NCBI GenBank assembly: GCA_029213005.1
Contig: JARGPI010000009.1
Location: 124,001 to 188,000, forward strand
Length of the DNA stretch: 64,000 nucleotides
Source of the DNA: Verrucomicrobiales bacterium
GTDB taxonomy: Bacteria; Verrucomicrobiota; Verrucomicrobiia; Verrucomicrobiales; DEV007
Direction: 5' to 3'
How positions within the stretch are numbered: position 1 is the stretch's first letter; every line of letters starts with the position of its first letter. The notes under the pieces are model-generated. The model did no database searches, was not told the DNA's origin, and saw only the letters and a list, made by a program, of their open reading frames with translations. Below, one piece after another: positions 54,549 through 63,711 of this stretch. The translations under genes were made by a program, and so were the position numbers.

Positions 54549-56300
54549 TCAGCCCGGAACCTTTTCAGCTGCAACCCGACTGTAGGAAGAGATGATGTCG
54601 CTTCTTCTCAGGACGCCGACTATCTCGCGGGGATTAGAACGCGAGACTACCGGAATCCGGCCCACATCGCCCGCGCCGAATTGAACGAGGGCTTCGCGGA
54701 CGGTTTGGTCAGGGAAAGCAGTGACAATATCATTCGTAGTGATCTTCTCGACGGAATCAATCTCGTGATTTTCGCGCATGGAGTTTTCCAAATCCGAGAC
54801 GGTCACAATCCCCACGAGTTCACCGCTATCGTCATCGGTAACGAGGAGGCCCCGCTGGCCTGACTTGGTAAAGATTTGGTTGAGGTCCTGAATAGGTAAA
54901 TGACGGCTGACGCTTCCAAAGTCTTTCGTCATGGCCTCGGAAACCTTTACCGTATCCAGTGCATCGAACATCTCTTCGCCCGGCGGCTCGACTCCCTTGC
55001 GGCGCATCTTCTTGGTATAGATGCTTTCTTTATAAATCAGCTGCGAAACGATGGTGCTGATCACCACGCAAAGCATGAGCGGCAAAATGATTTTATAGTC
55101 GCGGGTCAGTTCGAAAAGAATAACTACCGCTGTAATCGGAGCCCGGGCGGTGGCCGAGAATACCGCTGCCATTCCCACGACCGCATAAGCTCCCACGGGA
55201 CCGGCTACCGAAGGGAAAAGAGCATTGACGGTGGAGCCGAAGGCGGCGCCCAGCATCGCTCCCAGAAAAAGTGATGGAGCAAATACGCCCCCACTCCCGC
55301 CGCTGCCGATCGTGACCGAAGTGGCGAGGATTTTCAATCCCAGCAAAACCAGGGCAGTTTTCAGAAGCATTTCGCCATTGGCGGCGCTTTCGAGGGCGCG
55401 ATAACCCACACCAAACAGATCGGTGGAATACAGGCCGAGGAGACCGATGATCAGTCCACCGACGACCGGCTTGACCCATTCGGGGATTTTAATTTTGTCG
55501 AATCCGTCTTCAAAGGCGTAGAGCACAATAATAAAGATCACTCCGAGAACTCCGGCCAGTCCACCGAGGATGCCGTAGAGCGGAATTTCGAGCGCACTCT
55601 CCAGCGCGTATTCCGGAACGATGAGATTGGCGACATCGGGGAGGAATGCGTGGGAAACCACCGCGGCAACCACCGAGCTGATCACGACGACGCTGAAGTA
55701 GCGGGTCGTGAAGTTTCCGAGAATGACTTCGAGAGCGAAAAATACACCTGCGATCGGGGCGTTGAAGGTCGCAGAAATACCCCCGGCAGCGCCGCACGCA
55801 ACCAGGGTTCGAATCCACTGGGCAGGGAGCCCGAGACGTTGGCCGATGGTGGATCCCAGAGTCGCACCGATTTGCACGATGGGCCCTTCGCGCCCGACTG
55901 AACCGCCGGTCCCGATGGTGATGGCGGAAGCGAGGATTTTAACAAAAGCGACCCGCGGCCTGATTCGTCCGCCGTTTTTAGCGACCGCGATCATGACCTC
56001 CGGCACGCCGTGTCCTTTGGCTTCCGGGGCGAAAAAATAGATAAGGGGACCGACAATCAAACCACCGAGAGCCGGAATCAGAACGATATAGTAGTCGCCG
56101 AGGAAACTCAGAATGTTTTTGCCATGCCCGAAGGCACTGGTTTCGATCAGCCCGATGAGATGCCGGAAAACAACGGCACCCAACCCGGCGATAACGCCCA
56201 CGCCGATAGCGATCACCATGCCCCGGGCGACGTCTTTGTCATGCCAGGCGCTATTTAACGGGAGCAGGCGGTTCAGCCAGTTTTCCGAATTTGATTTCAT
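54549..56300 (-). CDS. ClC-family chloride channel/antiporter with CBS domains
   Basis: 583 residues from the ATG at 56300. A longer frame reaching 56396 runs across the terminator hairpin and is rejected. Pore motifs are present: KGHGVPE (95-101), GREGP with the gating Glu138, and GSGGSGGVFAPSLFLGAMLGAAFG. Two CBS domains occupy about 455-575. About 11 hydrophobic segments precede them. It moves chloride, probably in exchange for protons given the gating Glu, but the second 'proton' glutamate could not be assigned. Its own terminator-bounded transcript seems likely. Confidence 0.93.
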   Translation of the reverse strand: MKSNSENWLNRLLPLNSAWHDKDVARGMVIAIGVGVIAGLGAVVFRHLIGLIETSAFGHGKNILSFLGDYYIVLIPALGGLIVGPLIYFFAPEAKGHGVPEVMIAVAKNGGRIRPRVAFVKILASAITIGTGGSVGREGPIVQIGATLGSTIGQRLGLPAQWIRTLVACGAAGGISATFNAPIAGVFFALEVILGNFTTRYFSVVVISSVVAAVVSHAFLPDVANLIVPEYALESALEIPLYGILGGLAGVLGVIFIIVLYAFEDGFDKIKIPEWVKPVVGGLIIGLLGLYSTDLFGVGYRALESAANGEMLLKTALVLLGLKILATSVTIGSGGSGGVFAPSLFLGAMLGAAFGSTVNALFPSVAGPVGAYAVVGMAAVFSATARAPITAVVILFELTRDYKIILPLMLCVVISTIVSQLIYKESIYTKKMRRKGVEPPGEEMFDALDTVKVSEAMTKDFGSVSRHLPIQDLNQIFTKSGQRGLLVTDDDSGELVGIVTVSDLENSMRENHEIDSVEKITTNDIVTAFPDQTVREALVQFGAGDVGRIPVVSRSNPREIVGVLRRSDIISSYSRVAAEKVPG

Positions 56301-56321
56301 AACGAATCTTTGCGGTTGAGT

Positions 56322-56356
56322 AAAAACGAAAGGGGGCCGGTTCGAAAACCGGCCCC
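56322..56356 (-). terminator. Strong terminator upstream of the ClC gene (minus strand)
   Basis: A perfect 10-bp stem GGGGCCGGTT (56333-56342) / AACCGGCCCC (56347-56356) with a CGAA/TTCG tetraloop. On the minus strand it is followed by CTTTCGTTTTT. It would end the transcript of the gene at 56442-57134, so ClC needs its own promoter; it also rules out a ClC start further upstream. Confidence 0.85.
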
Positions 56357-56441
56357 AGATGGCTTTTCCGTAGATCCACCCCGCAAAAATTTCCAATGAT
56401 TTATGGGATCGTGTTTGTAACGCCGGATTTGTCCCGGGAGA

Positions 56442-57134
56442 TTACCGGGAAATCATTTCGATGCGATTGATCGTTACCTTGAATTTTGAGTGAGTGTCAT
56501 CACCATCGCAGGCGATCCACAAGCCGGAGAGACTCAGTTCTTTTTCGAACTGAATTTCGAAATCGATGGGCCCGGGTTGGGTGAGCGTCCGGGCAATTTC
56601 CTCTTTGATGAGGCCTTTTCCCAGTGGATGAGTTCTCCGGGTCCAGCCGCTGCCCGATCCATTTTCCACATTGTAAAAGTGTATTTCTCCGAGCCCGGAA
56701 CCGGCAGGGCTGAGTGACTCAAGTTCTTTGATCCAGGTTGGAGCAAACTTTCGTTCGAGCGCCCCGAGTTTTCGATCGCCTGTTAAAATCACGCCGAGGC
56801 GGAGCGCATAATCATCAGATCCTTTAGCGCCCTGCTTCCGGTTGGGGGAGAGGCGGATCAGGTCATCAATGGTTCCCTGAATTCGGATTCCGGTAAACTT
56901 TTTTACGGAATCGAATCCATACACTAGCGGTCCGGCGGAGTTATTTACCGAGATCGTGAGGGAGGCGGGATGCTCACTCACGATATTAGGTTTAGTGTCA
57001 CCAAAACTAAGGAGGTGCCACCCTTCCGGTGAGGAATTGCGGTGTAGCTTAAGAGGGATTTCTTCCGCAGTAGCGGCGAACAAGGCGATGCACTGAACCA
57101 ATAGGGCAACGGTGACTGATTGCCGTTTATGCAT
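56442..57134 (-). CDS. Secreted protein of unknown function
   Basis: 230 residues with a signal peptide (VTVALLVQCIALFAATAEE). I recognise no family. The mature protein is predicted beta-rich with short conserved-looking strands (EGWHLLSFGD, SLTISVNNSAGPLVYGFDSVKKFTGIRIQG) and ends in IWIACDGDDTHSKFKVTINRIEMI. The length and pattern resemble secreted DUF3047-like proteins, but I could not confirm that. It follows the anti-sigma gene by 24 bp on the same strand, so it may be in the same transcript as the sigma/anti-sigma genes; a strong terminator follows. Confidence 0.65.
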   Translation of the reverse strand: MHKRQSVTVALLVQCIALFAATAEEIPLKLHRNSSPEGWHLLSFGDTKPNIVSEHPASLTISVNNSAGPLVYGFDSVKKFTGIRIQGTIDDLIRLSPNRKQGAKGSDDYALRLGVILTGDRKLGALERKFAPTWIKELESLSPAGSGLGEIHFYNVENGSGSGWTRRTHPLGKGLIKEEIARTLTQPGPIDFEIQFEKELSLSGLWIACDGDDTHSKFKVTINRIEMISR

Positions 57135-57158
57135 TTCTATACTTTTCGGCCCGGCAAT

Positions 57159-57914
57159 CTAGCTAAGAGGGATGAGATCCCGGAGAACGTGGTCCCCGGT
57201 GTTCTTCGTAACAATCACATGGATGTTCTCCCCTGATTTCCAGGCGGTGGAGGACCAGTCTTTCACTTGCAGTTGGTTTTCCTCGCCTTCCTTCAGGCGT
57301 TTCATGGGACCTGCGTCCATCGTCATAATATGGACGGTGGACAGCCCTTCTTTATCGGGGAACCGAATGCAGATCAGCGATACGGAACGCCCTTTCCAAT
57401 TGAGAATTTTACAACCTCTGAGATCTCCGTTCTTAGATAGATCCGGTAGTTCCATCCCGAGTAACATATTTCGGGATTTCAAATACCCGGAAACCTGCTG
57501 CGGATCGTCTGACCTGAAATCAAGCGAGTTCAGCGCCTCCATTTCATCGATCATATCTCTTTGGAATTCCTCCACCACCCGGTGTTGATAGGCATCGGTT
57601 TGATGCCACAAGCCCAGACCAATCATGATAGTCGCGGCCGCAGCCAGTGTGAGAAACATCAAACGACGGTTCCAGGTCGGCTTTGATTCGGCTTCGATTC
57701 CGGTGAGAATGTCAGCCATCAGGTTTTCCGGAACCGGGATTTCTTCAATCCGGTCCGTTACTAACTGATCGAACTTCCGGGAATCTTCGAGCCACTTTCC
57801 GAGTGATTCGTCCTCCCCGGCGAGCCGAAGGGCTTCGGCAACATCGCCTTCCGGGAGCTTGGACTCTCCGTTGCGAAGGGCTGATAAAATGATTTTAGCT
57901 TCCTCTCTGTTCAT
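57159..57914 (-). CDS. Membrane-bound anti-sigma factor-like protein
   Basis: 251 residues. The N-terminal ~75 residues are soluble and helical (EEAKIILSALRNGESKLPEGDVAEALRLAGEDESLGKWLE), as in PVC anti-sigma proteins. A single TM segment lies at about 85-103 (MFLTLAAAATIMIGLGLW). The C-terminal ~145 residues are periplasmic with a strand-rich end (SVSLICIRFPD...VHIMTMD). No zinc-binding HxxxCxxC motif. It begins 33 bp after the sigma gene, matching the usual sigma then anti-sigma pair. Confidence 0.75.
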   Translation of the reverse strand: MNREEAKIILSALRNGESKLPEGDVAEALRLAGEDESLGKWLEDSRKFDQLVTDRIEEIPVPENLMADILTGIEAESKPTWNRRLMFLTLAAAATIMIGLGLWHQTDAYQHRVVEEFQRDMIDEMEALNSLDFRSDDPQQVSGYLKSRNMLLGMELPDLSKNGDLRGCKILNWKGRSVSLICIRFPDKEGLSTVHIMTMDAGPMKRLKEGEENQLQVKDWSSTAWKSGENIHVIVTKNTGDHVLRDLIPLS

Positions 57915-57947
57915 GAAATGGATTCTGTTTGTTGCAAGGGGTAAATG

Positions 57948-58499
57948 TCACTTACCGGGTGTTTGTTGGAGCAGGGCGATGTTGGTAGGCAGGGCGTCCG
58001 AATCGACGTTGTTCACTAACCAGTTCCGCAGTTCTGATTTTCCCCGATAGAGTCGGGACATTACGGTTCCTTCTTTCACATCTAATATTCTGGCGATTTC
58101 CTGGTAACTGAAGTCTTCGAAATAAAAGAGAGCGAGTGGCACGCGGTAAACTTCGGGTATTTGATTGAGAGCTTCCATGACCATCGCTGAATTGGCTTTT
58201 TTCAGGATCTCAAATTCTACATTATCCGGAGCTTCCGTCTCAAGCTGTTCTTCGTCTTCGAGCGAGGTGTAGCGATCGGTTTGTTTTCTCAGGGCGTAAA
58301 ATTCTCTTCTCAGGGTGGTAAAAAGCCACGACTTCGCTTTGGTTATATCCTGAATCTGGCCGCCTTTCTTTGCCAGCTTCAGATAGGTTTGTTGAGTGAG
58401 GTCAGCCGCTTCCATCTCGTTTCGGGTTAGACTGAGTGCAAACCGGTAGAGATTCTGATAGTGCTCTTCTACTAACGTCGCGATAACGGCCGGTTGCAT
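57948..58499 (-). CDS. ECF-type RNA polymerase sigma factor
   Basis: 183 residues with both sigma-70 regions: region 2 (HYQNLYRFALSLTRNEMEAADLTQQTYLKL) and region 4 (IPEVYRVPLALFYFEDFSYQEIARILDVKEGTVMSRLYRGKSELR). No extra domains. The next gene on the same strand encodes a membrane anti-sigma-like protein. Probably responds to envelope signals; the adjacent secreted thioredoxin is a candidate target or partner. Confidence 0.92.
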   Translation of the reverse strand: MQPAVIATLVEEHYQNLYRFALSLTRNEMEAADLTQQTYLKLAKKGGQIQDITKAKSWLFTTLRREFYALRKQTDRYTSLEDEEQLETEAPDNVEFEILKKANSAMVMEALNQIPEVYRVPLALFYFEDFSYQEIARILDVKEGTVMSRLYRGKSELRNWLVNNVDSDALPTNIALLQQTPGK

Positions 58500-58603
58500 C
58501 TTTTTGAATGGGTTTCAGGAATGACAGAGTGACCCATCCCTGTCGTTCCTGAGGTAATTCTCTTACAAAAGATCGGGCATCAGGGGGGAAAGTCCGGCAC
58601 TTT

Positions 58604-59092
58604 TTATCGTTTGATTCCGGAGCCCTTTCTTTCGGTGTTGGCTTGTGAGCCCGAGTTGCTTCCTGTTTTTGCGATGTCATTTTGAACTTGATCAAGAATT
58701 TTGGTAAATTGTTCGGGAGAAACCGCTCCGGCAAAATGTCCAACGAGGTTGCCACCGGGACTTAAAAAGGAGATGTGAGGAATCCCGTTTACGCCGTATT
58801 TCGACATCAGCGGCCGGTTTTTGCTTTCATCCGCGTCGAGGTAGGCCCAGACGAAGGAATCGTGATATGGTTTCACTTCGGTACTGGGATAGACGGACTT
58901 TTTCATTTTCTGACACGGAGGGCACCAGGTAGCGGAAAAGACCACGATCAGTGGTTTTTGACTCTTTTTGGCGAGTTCGGAAGCTTCTTCGAAGTCGTGA
59001 CTGAATTCCTGGGCATCTGAACTTTGCTGGGAGGCTGTAAGGATGCCGAGAGTGATCGCGCTAACCGCTAGAGTCTTTTTGATAAGTTTCAT
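58604..59092 (-). CDS. Secreted thioredoxin-fold protein
   Basis: 162 residues, signal peptide ending near SSDA (residue 26). The active site WCPPC (Cys57 and Cys60) and the cis-Pro motif GIPHISF (~105) are intact. The C-terminal Ser/Gly/Lys-rich tail follows the fold. Acts in the periplasm on disulfides, reducing or isomerising them, or in cytochrome c maturation. First gene of a leftward run with the sigma and anti-sigma genes (104 bp gap). Confidence 0.92.
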   Translation of the reverse strand: MKLIKKTLAVSAITLGILTASQQSSDAQEFSHDFEEASELAKKSQKPLIVVFSATWCPPCQKMKKSVYPSTEVKPYHDSFVWAYLDADESKNRPLMSKYGVNGIPHISFLSPGGNLVGHFAGAVSPEQFTKILDQVQNDIAKTGSNSGSQANTERKGSGIKR

Positions 59093-59191
59093 TCGTAGTT
59101 GGGTTTTATTTCTAATTCGTTGATGAATTCAGCTTCCCGGATCCGATTTTAAATCAGGGCCGCCACAGGGAAGAGGGGTGAGGAGAAAAAA

Positions 59192-59207
59192 TATTCCCGG
59201 GAATATC
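59192..59207. promoter_or_regulatory. 16-bp palindrome in a divergent promoter region
   Basis: ATATTCCCGGGAATAT, a perfect palindrome flanked by an A-run and a T-run, lies between the thioredoxin gene (starting 59092 leftward) and the second ECF sigma gene (starting 59305). The half GGGAATA recurs at 59226-59232. It may be an operator or a bidirectional terminator. Confidence 0.45.
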
Positions 59208-59304
59208 ATTTTTTTTCGAAAAGTCGGGAATAAATCATCCTGCAGTGCCTCTCCTCTCTGTAAGAATCCGAAAGGATTGATTTCAATATCATTTGAAAAC
59301 GGCT

Positions 59305-59919
59305 ATGCAGATTAACGACAATACAACCTCTCATACACTGAATCCTGACAACTGGGCGCTGGAGCACCGGCAATTCCTGATTCAATTGGCCTACAGTAAG
59401 GTGAATGACTATCAAATAGCCGAAGACCTGGTTCAGGATGCGTTCATTTCAGCCTGGAAAAGTAGAGATAACTTCCGCGGCGAGTGTTCGGAGAAAACTT
59501 ATCTTGCCGGGATTTTAAAGAATAAAGTGATCGACTTTTATCGTCGGAGAGGACGGCGGCCCGTTATCTTTGCCGGCCACTTTTCCGAAGACCCTGATAC
59601 CGGGCAATCCGAGTGGTTGGAAAGTCAAACCGATCCCCGGGACGACCTGAGCCCGATGTCCGTAGCTGAGAAAAAAGATTTTGTGAAGGACTTGAATGTC
59701 GCAGTGGCAAAACTACCGAAAAAAATGCGGCAGGCATTTCAGCTTTCCCAGATTGAAGATCAGACGACGGAAGAGGTGATTCAGTCGATGAATATTTCCC
59801 GAGGCAACCTCTGGGTAATGATTCATCGGGCGAGAAAGGCGTTGAGCGAAGATCTCCGCGCGGAGTGGGGAGATGCCTCGCTTTCATCAGGGAGTTGTCC
59901 TTCTCGCAAAGTCGCCTGA
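59305..59919 (+). CDS. ECF-type RNA polymerase sigma factor
   Basis: 204 residues from the ATG at 59305 (a TTG at 59293 is less likely). Region 2 (LAYSKVNDYQIAEDLVQDAFISAWKSRDNFRGECSEKTYLAGILKNKVIDFYRR) and region 4 (KLPKKMRQAFQLSQIEDQTTEEVIQSMNISRGNLWVMIHRARKALSEDL) are clear. The loop between them (RRGRRPVIFAGHFSED...LSPMSV) is typical of ECF factors that pair with zinc anti-sigmas, but no anti-sigma gene follows: the stop codon abuts that of the convergent kinase (TGATCA, sharing bases). So it is orphan here. Confidence 0.9.
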   Translation: MQINDNTTSHTLNPDNWALEHRQFLIQLAYSKVNDYQIAEDLVQDAFISAWKSRDNFRGECSEKTYLAGILKNKVIDFYRRRGRRPVIFAGHFSEDPDTGQSEWLESQTDPRDDLSPMSVAEKKDFVKDLNVAVAKLPKKMRQAFQLSQIEDQTTEEVIQSMNISRGNLWVMIHRARKALSEDLRAEWGDASLSSGSCPSRKVA

Positions 59920-60825
59920 TCAACAGTTTATTATTCTGTAGCCCGACTCGAGCCCTTTCAGAGTGATATCTCCGCTACTGAAACATCGGGTCGGAATGTT
60001 GAGACTCGCCAAAGCGGTTTGATATCGCTCCGAAACCCCGGGTGATCCGATGATGATCACTTCCTCTATCGACAAATTCTCAAGAACACCGGCCATCTCG
60101 AGCCCAATCAGCGACCCCGAAAGGTAGGCTTTTGCACCAGATTTGTCGGACTGCTGAAGGAGGTCTCTGGCCCGAATCGAGAACAGTCGGTTCAGCACTT
60201 TGGCGGGATGTTCAAACGACTCCCTGACTCCTTCGGCAAAGCTGTCATCGTTCCATTCATCACTACCGACGGAGTGGCGAAGGATAGAATGTTTAGATAG
60301 TAGATCAAAGACCTCGCCGGTCATAGATGAGGAAAAGGTGTGGATCGCTCCGTCGACGATTTTCGCCCATTTCGAGTGGGTTCCGGGTAGGCAAATCATC
60401 CCGGCGAACTCTGGCTCCATCGCGAGAAATCCCGAAATTTGAGTTTCCTCCCCACGCATCACGTCAGCAGGTTCGGATTGCTTGACTCCGGCGTGGATCC
60501 ACACATCGATCACTCCACTTTCGGTATTAACTTTGGTCAGGCTGGTGCGGGGAGAGCAGGGCGCTTCGTCGTAAGGGACTTCCTGCCATCCCTGTTTGGC
60601 ACCGACCATTCCGCAGGCGATTACCGGGGGGTTCCGGCCTGGATCGAGCCAGTGATCGATTATAGAGAGCAGGGTTCCTTCAAAATCGCCTCCCTTTTCA
60701 TTTACCGCCGCCATTCCCTGATCCGATTCAGCGGTGTTTATTACCTGGCCTTCCGGCGAAATTGCGAAACATCGTAGATTGGTGGTGCCCCAGTCTACCG
60801 CGATCCATTCGATCTTATCTGACAT
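59920..60825 (-). CDS. dgoK: 2-dehydro-3-deoxygalactonokinase (DgoK-type)
   Basis: 301 residues. The N-terminal IAVDWGTTNLRCF is the DgoK/FGGY-like phosphate motif; GMVGAKQGWQEVPY and the block CLPGTHSKWAKIVDGAIHTFSSSMTGEVFDLL are strongly conserved in DgoK. The enzyme phosphorylates 2-keto-3-deoxygalactonate. It overlaps the upstream symporter gene by 11 bp and is the last gene of a sugar-acid operon. The small-aldolase partner (DgoA) is not visible; the operon has a DHDPS-family aldolase instead. Confidence 0.9.
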   Translation of the reverse strand: MSDKIEWIAVDWGTTNLRCFAISPEGQVINTAESDQGMAAVNEKGGDFEGTLLSIIDHWLDPGRNPPVIACGMVGAKQGWQEVPYDEAPCSPRTSLTKVNTESGVIDVWIHAGVKQSEPADVMRGEETQISGFLAMEPEFAGMICLPGTHSKWAKIVDGAIHTFSSSMTGEVFDLLSKHSILRHSVGSDEWNDDSFAEGVRESFEHPAKVLNRLFSIRARDLLQQSDKSGAKAYLSGSLIGLEMAGVLENLSIEEVIIIGSPGVSERYQTALASLNIPTRCFSSGDITLKGLESGYRIINC

Positions 60826-62518
60826 GGCTATTTTTGCTTAGTTTCCGGATCAGCCATTGGATGCCGCCCGCGATCGATAGCAAACCAACCGCAAAACCCA
60901 GGATGATAAAACGTCCGTCGGACTGACGTAAGCTCAGGCAAATCATCCAGATGCCGAGAACCAGTAAACTATACATGACCATCCGAAGCGGAAAGGGATC
61001 AAAAGGAAATGTAGCCGCTGAAGTCGACTCGGCCTCTTGAAATTTCTGAGCCGTTTCCTCGATCAGTATGGCGCCTTTATCGACACCCTGTCGGTATTTC
61101 TCGAAACCAATCAGCATGAGAACGGGAAGAATTACCCCGACGAGAACCTCAACATTTTTACTGTTCTCCGTGAGGTAGTTGGCAAAACCGTGGAGTGCGT
61201 GTCCGTCCTGAATGGCGGGGTTGGACGCGATGCCGAATCGCAGCGTCAATCCAATCACAAAGCTGGTCAGGGCAACCACTATCATATCGCGGAGGCCGAT
61301 TTTCCGGCTGAATAATCCCCAGAGGGTCGGAGCGAACAGGGGGACGACGAGTAGAGAATTGATCGAGATAATCAATTTTTCAGCACCACCTAATTTCGGC
61401 ACAAAAATGGCCATGGTGATTAACATCGCACCGAGCAGAGCGGTAAAGAATCTTCCGGTTTTGACCAGGGTGGCTTCGCTGGCTTTGGGATTGATCAGGG
61501 CGCGGTAGAAGTCGTTGGTGAAGACCCCGGCAAATACATTGAGCTGAGAGCTTACCATACTGGCGGTAGCTGAGAACATCGCGGCAAAGAGTAATCCGAG
61601 AATACCCGGGGGAAGAACGGACTGGGCTGCGAGGATATAGGCCTGCTCTTTGTTAATATTATCCACCTGTCCACGATAGAGTAAGGGCGGTAACAGCCAG
61701 AAGAGGGGCGTCACCAGGTAGAGAATCCCGAAGAGGTAGGATGACTTTTTAGCGTCGGAGGGGCTGCGAACTGCGATAAAACGCTGCACGAAGGCCCATT
61801 CCCCTCCGATCATGAAAAAGTGAATGGTGACCCAGCCAAACAGGAAGAACCAGCCGTATTTACCGACCACGGGGTTGAAAAACGTGTCGGGAACCGCCGC
61901 TCTGTATTCTTCGAAGGTGCCCATGCCGGATATCATGAGCACCGCGACCATCAGGACGACGACGGTCAGGACGATGAATTGGAGCACATCGGTCATCAGG
62001 ACGGCCCAGAGGCCTCCCTGCATGGTGTAGATCACGACGATGATCCCGAAAATAATAATCGCCTGAACGAGGCTCAATGGAACGAGGGCGATTAACAAAA
62101 TGGCAAGGGCGTAGAGGCTCACCGATACGCCGAGAATGCGTTTGATCAGCATTGTCCAGGTAAAGAAATGCAAACCGGTTTTACCAAATCTCAGCTGAAC
62201 AAATTCGGCGGGTGTTGAGACCCCGAGCCGGTTCCAGCGCCCGGCGACGAAATACCCGACCAAGAGGGCGGCAATCCCGTAGCAGGTATTGATGGCCACC
62301 GCGACGATTCCCAATTCGTAGGCGATGCCTCCCCAGACGACGAAGGTTCCCGCCGAGAAAATCGTCATAAACCCGCTCAGACCCGAGGCCCACCACGGGG
62401 CACTGCGCCCGGCGGAAAACATCTCGCTTTGGCTGGAGGTTCGCTTCGCCGAGAGTGTACTGATGACAAAAAGCCCGACCACATAGAGCAACAGGGTGAT
62501 GTAGTCGGGGCTGGTCAT
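60815..62518 (-). CDS. Sodium:solute symporter (SSS family)
   Basis: 567 residues with about 13 hydrophobic segments. N-terminal SAGRSAPWWASGLSGFMTIFSAGTFVVWGGIAYELG is typical of SSS proteins, as is the region GIVVVIYTMQGGLWAVLMTDVLQFIVL. It is the transport member of the sugar-acid operon, so it probably imports galactonate or a related aldonate with sodium. It starts 3 bp after the dehydratase stop. Confidence 0.92.
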   Translation of the reverse strand: MTSPDYITLLLYVVGLFVISTLSAKRTSSQSEMFSAGRSAPWWASGLSGFMTIFSAGTFVVWGGIAYELGIVAVAINTCYGIAALLVGYFVAGRWNRLGVSTPAEFVQLRFGKTGLHFFTWTMLIKRILGVSVSLYALAILLIALVPLSLVQAIIIFGIIVVIYTMQGGLWAVLMTDVLQFIVLTVVVLMVAVLMISGMGTFEEYRAAVPDTFFNPVVGKYGWFFLFGWVTIHFFMIGGEWAFVQRFIAVRSPSDAKKSSYLFGILYLVTPLFWLLPPLLYRGQVDNINKEQAYILAAQSVLPPGILGLLFAAMFSATASMVSSQLNVFAGVFTNDFYRALINPKASEATLVKTGRFFTALLGAMLITMAIFVPKLGGAEKLIISINSLLVVPLFAPTLWGLFSRKIGLRDMIVVALTSFVIGLTLRFGIASNPAIQDGHALHGFANYLTENSKNVEVLVGVILPVLMLIGFEKYRQGVDKGAILIEETAQKFQEAESTSAATFPFDPFPLRMVMYSLLVLGIWMICLSLRQSDGRFIILGFAVGLLSIAGGIQWLIRKLSKNSHVR

Positions 62519-62521
62519 CGC

Positions 62522-63700
62522 TTAACGTTTCCCTACTAATTCCATTTTTTTCTTCATCGCGGCACTGGGTTCCACTCCGATGCCGGGCCGGTCCGAAATT
62601 TGATAGAAGCCCTTCTCACAGGCTAATCCTTTGCCCGTGAAATGCTGAAACTCTTCAAAAATAAAATGCTGAAATTCGTGAGCCGTTGTGTTTTTCAAAG
62701 CAGCAGAGGCTTGTAGGCTGGCTGCGAGAAAGATGCCTGATCCGATTGTAGCGTGAGGAATAATTTCGAGGTGATGAGCTTCGGCGTAGCGCCCGATTCT
62801 CATAAACTGGGTGACTCCGGTGTGCCCCATTTCCGGCTGGACGATGTGACAGGCTTCCTGATCGATCCTGACGCGGGCGTCAAATACGGTGCGCCATTCT
62901 TCACCTACTGCGATGGACGACACACTGTTCTGTGCCACCTGTCGGAGCCCCGCAATGTCTTCAGTGGGAACTGGTGCCTCGAGGAACCAGGGTCGGTCCT
63001 CTATCATTTCGTAAGCGAGTTTGACGGCATCGGCACTCGAATAGGCCCAGTGTAGATCGCAGGCGATCCTGGCTGAGTCGCCCAGTTGATTGCGGAGGTG
63101 GCTGATTTCTTTAACTGGACCCTGATCCGCGGCGGGGAGGGCGAATTTGAAAGAGTTGAATCCCCGTGACTGCCAGGAGAGGGCGAGTTCTCCCCGTTTC
63201 TCGAGGTTGTTTTCGGGGAGTCCGGAGACATAGGCTGGAATTTCGGCGTGAGTCTGGCCGCCCAGCAGTTTGCTTAACGGAAGATTGGAAATTTTTCCGG
63301 TGATATCCCATAGTGCAATGTCCACTGCGGCAAGGGCATCGAGGTAGAAGCCGCCGGTATAGCCACGGACCCGCATCAGATCATATAGTTCATCGTGTAT
63401 CGATTCCCGGTCCAAAGGGTCCCGGCCAATGATGAAGCAGGATAGCAGATCCAATATGATTTCCGCCGTGGCTTTTGGTGCGACAATCCCGTAGGTTTCC
63501 CCCCATCCTTTGACTCCATCTTTAGTGGTGACGCGTACGACAATCGAACGATTGTTTTTCGGGTACACGGTACGATTGCCTTTTCTCACAAAGTATCCGG
63601 CATCGTTTACGGATTCCCCGTCTTTCAAGTCGCCCAGATAGGGCTTTTCCTGACTGAGATCGACGATATATACTTCAATTTTCTTGATGGGATCAGCCAT
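62522..63700 (-). CDS. dgoD: Enolase-superfamily sugar-acid dehydratase (galactonate dehydratase-like)
   Basis: 392 residues. Capping domain, then a barrel with the metal ligands Asp215 (CDLHWAY), Glu241 (LEAPVP) and Glu267 (VGEEW), plus His217 in the D-x-H signature and His316 (IIPHATIGSG), corresponding to the D-x-H and distal His residues of galactonate dehydratases. It would convert an aldonate to a 2-keto-3-deoxy acid, supplying the kinase gene in this operon. Galactonate is the favoured substrate from context; gluconate or other epimers cannot be excluded. Confidence 0.85.
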   Translation of the reverse strand: MADPIKKIEVYIVDLSQEKPYLGDLKDGESVNDAGYFVRKGNRTVYPKNNRSIVVRVTTKDGVKGWGETYGIVAPKATAEIILDLLSCFIIGRDPLDRESIHDELYDLMRVRGYTGGFYLDALAAVDIALWDITGKISNLPLSKLLGGQTHAEIPAYVSGLPENNLEKRGELALSWQSRGFNSFKFALPAADQGPVKEISHLRNQLGDSARIACDLHWAYSSADAVKLAYEMIEDRPWFLEAPVPTEDIAGLRQVAQNSVSSIAVGEEWRTVFDARVRIDQEACHIVQPEMGHTGVTQFMRIGRYAEAHHLEIIPHATIGSGIFLAASLQASAALKNTTAHEFQHFIFEEFQHFTGKGLACEKGFYQISDRPGIGVEPSAAMKKKMELVGKR

Positions 63701-63711
63701 GTCTTCCTGTG

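Noticed and set aside
56301..56396. A 32-codon N-terminal extension of the ClC gene
   Set aside because: It runs through a strong minus-strand terminator hairpin, and the residues are not typical of a ClC N-terminus.
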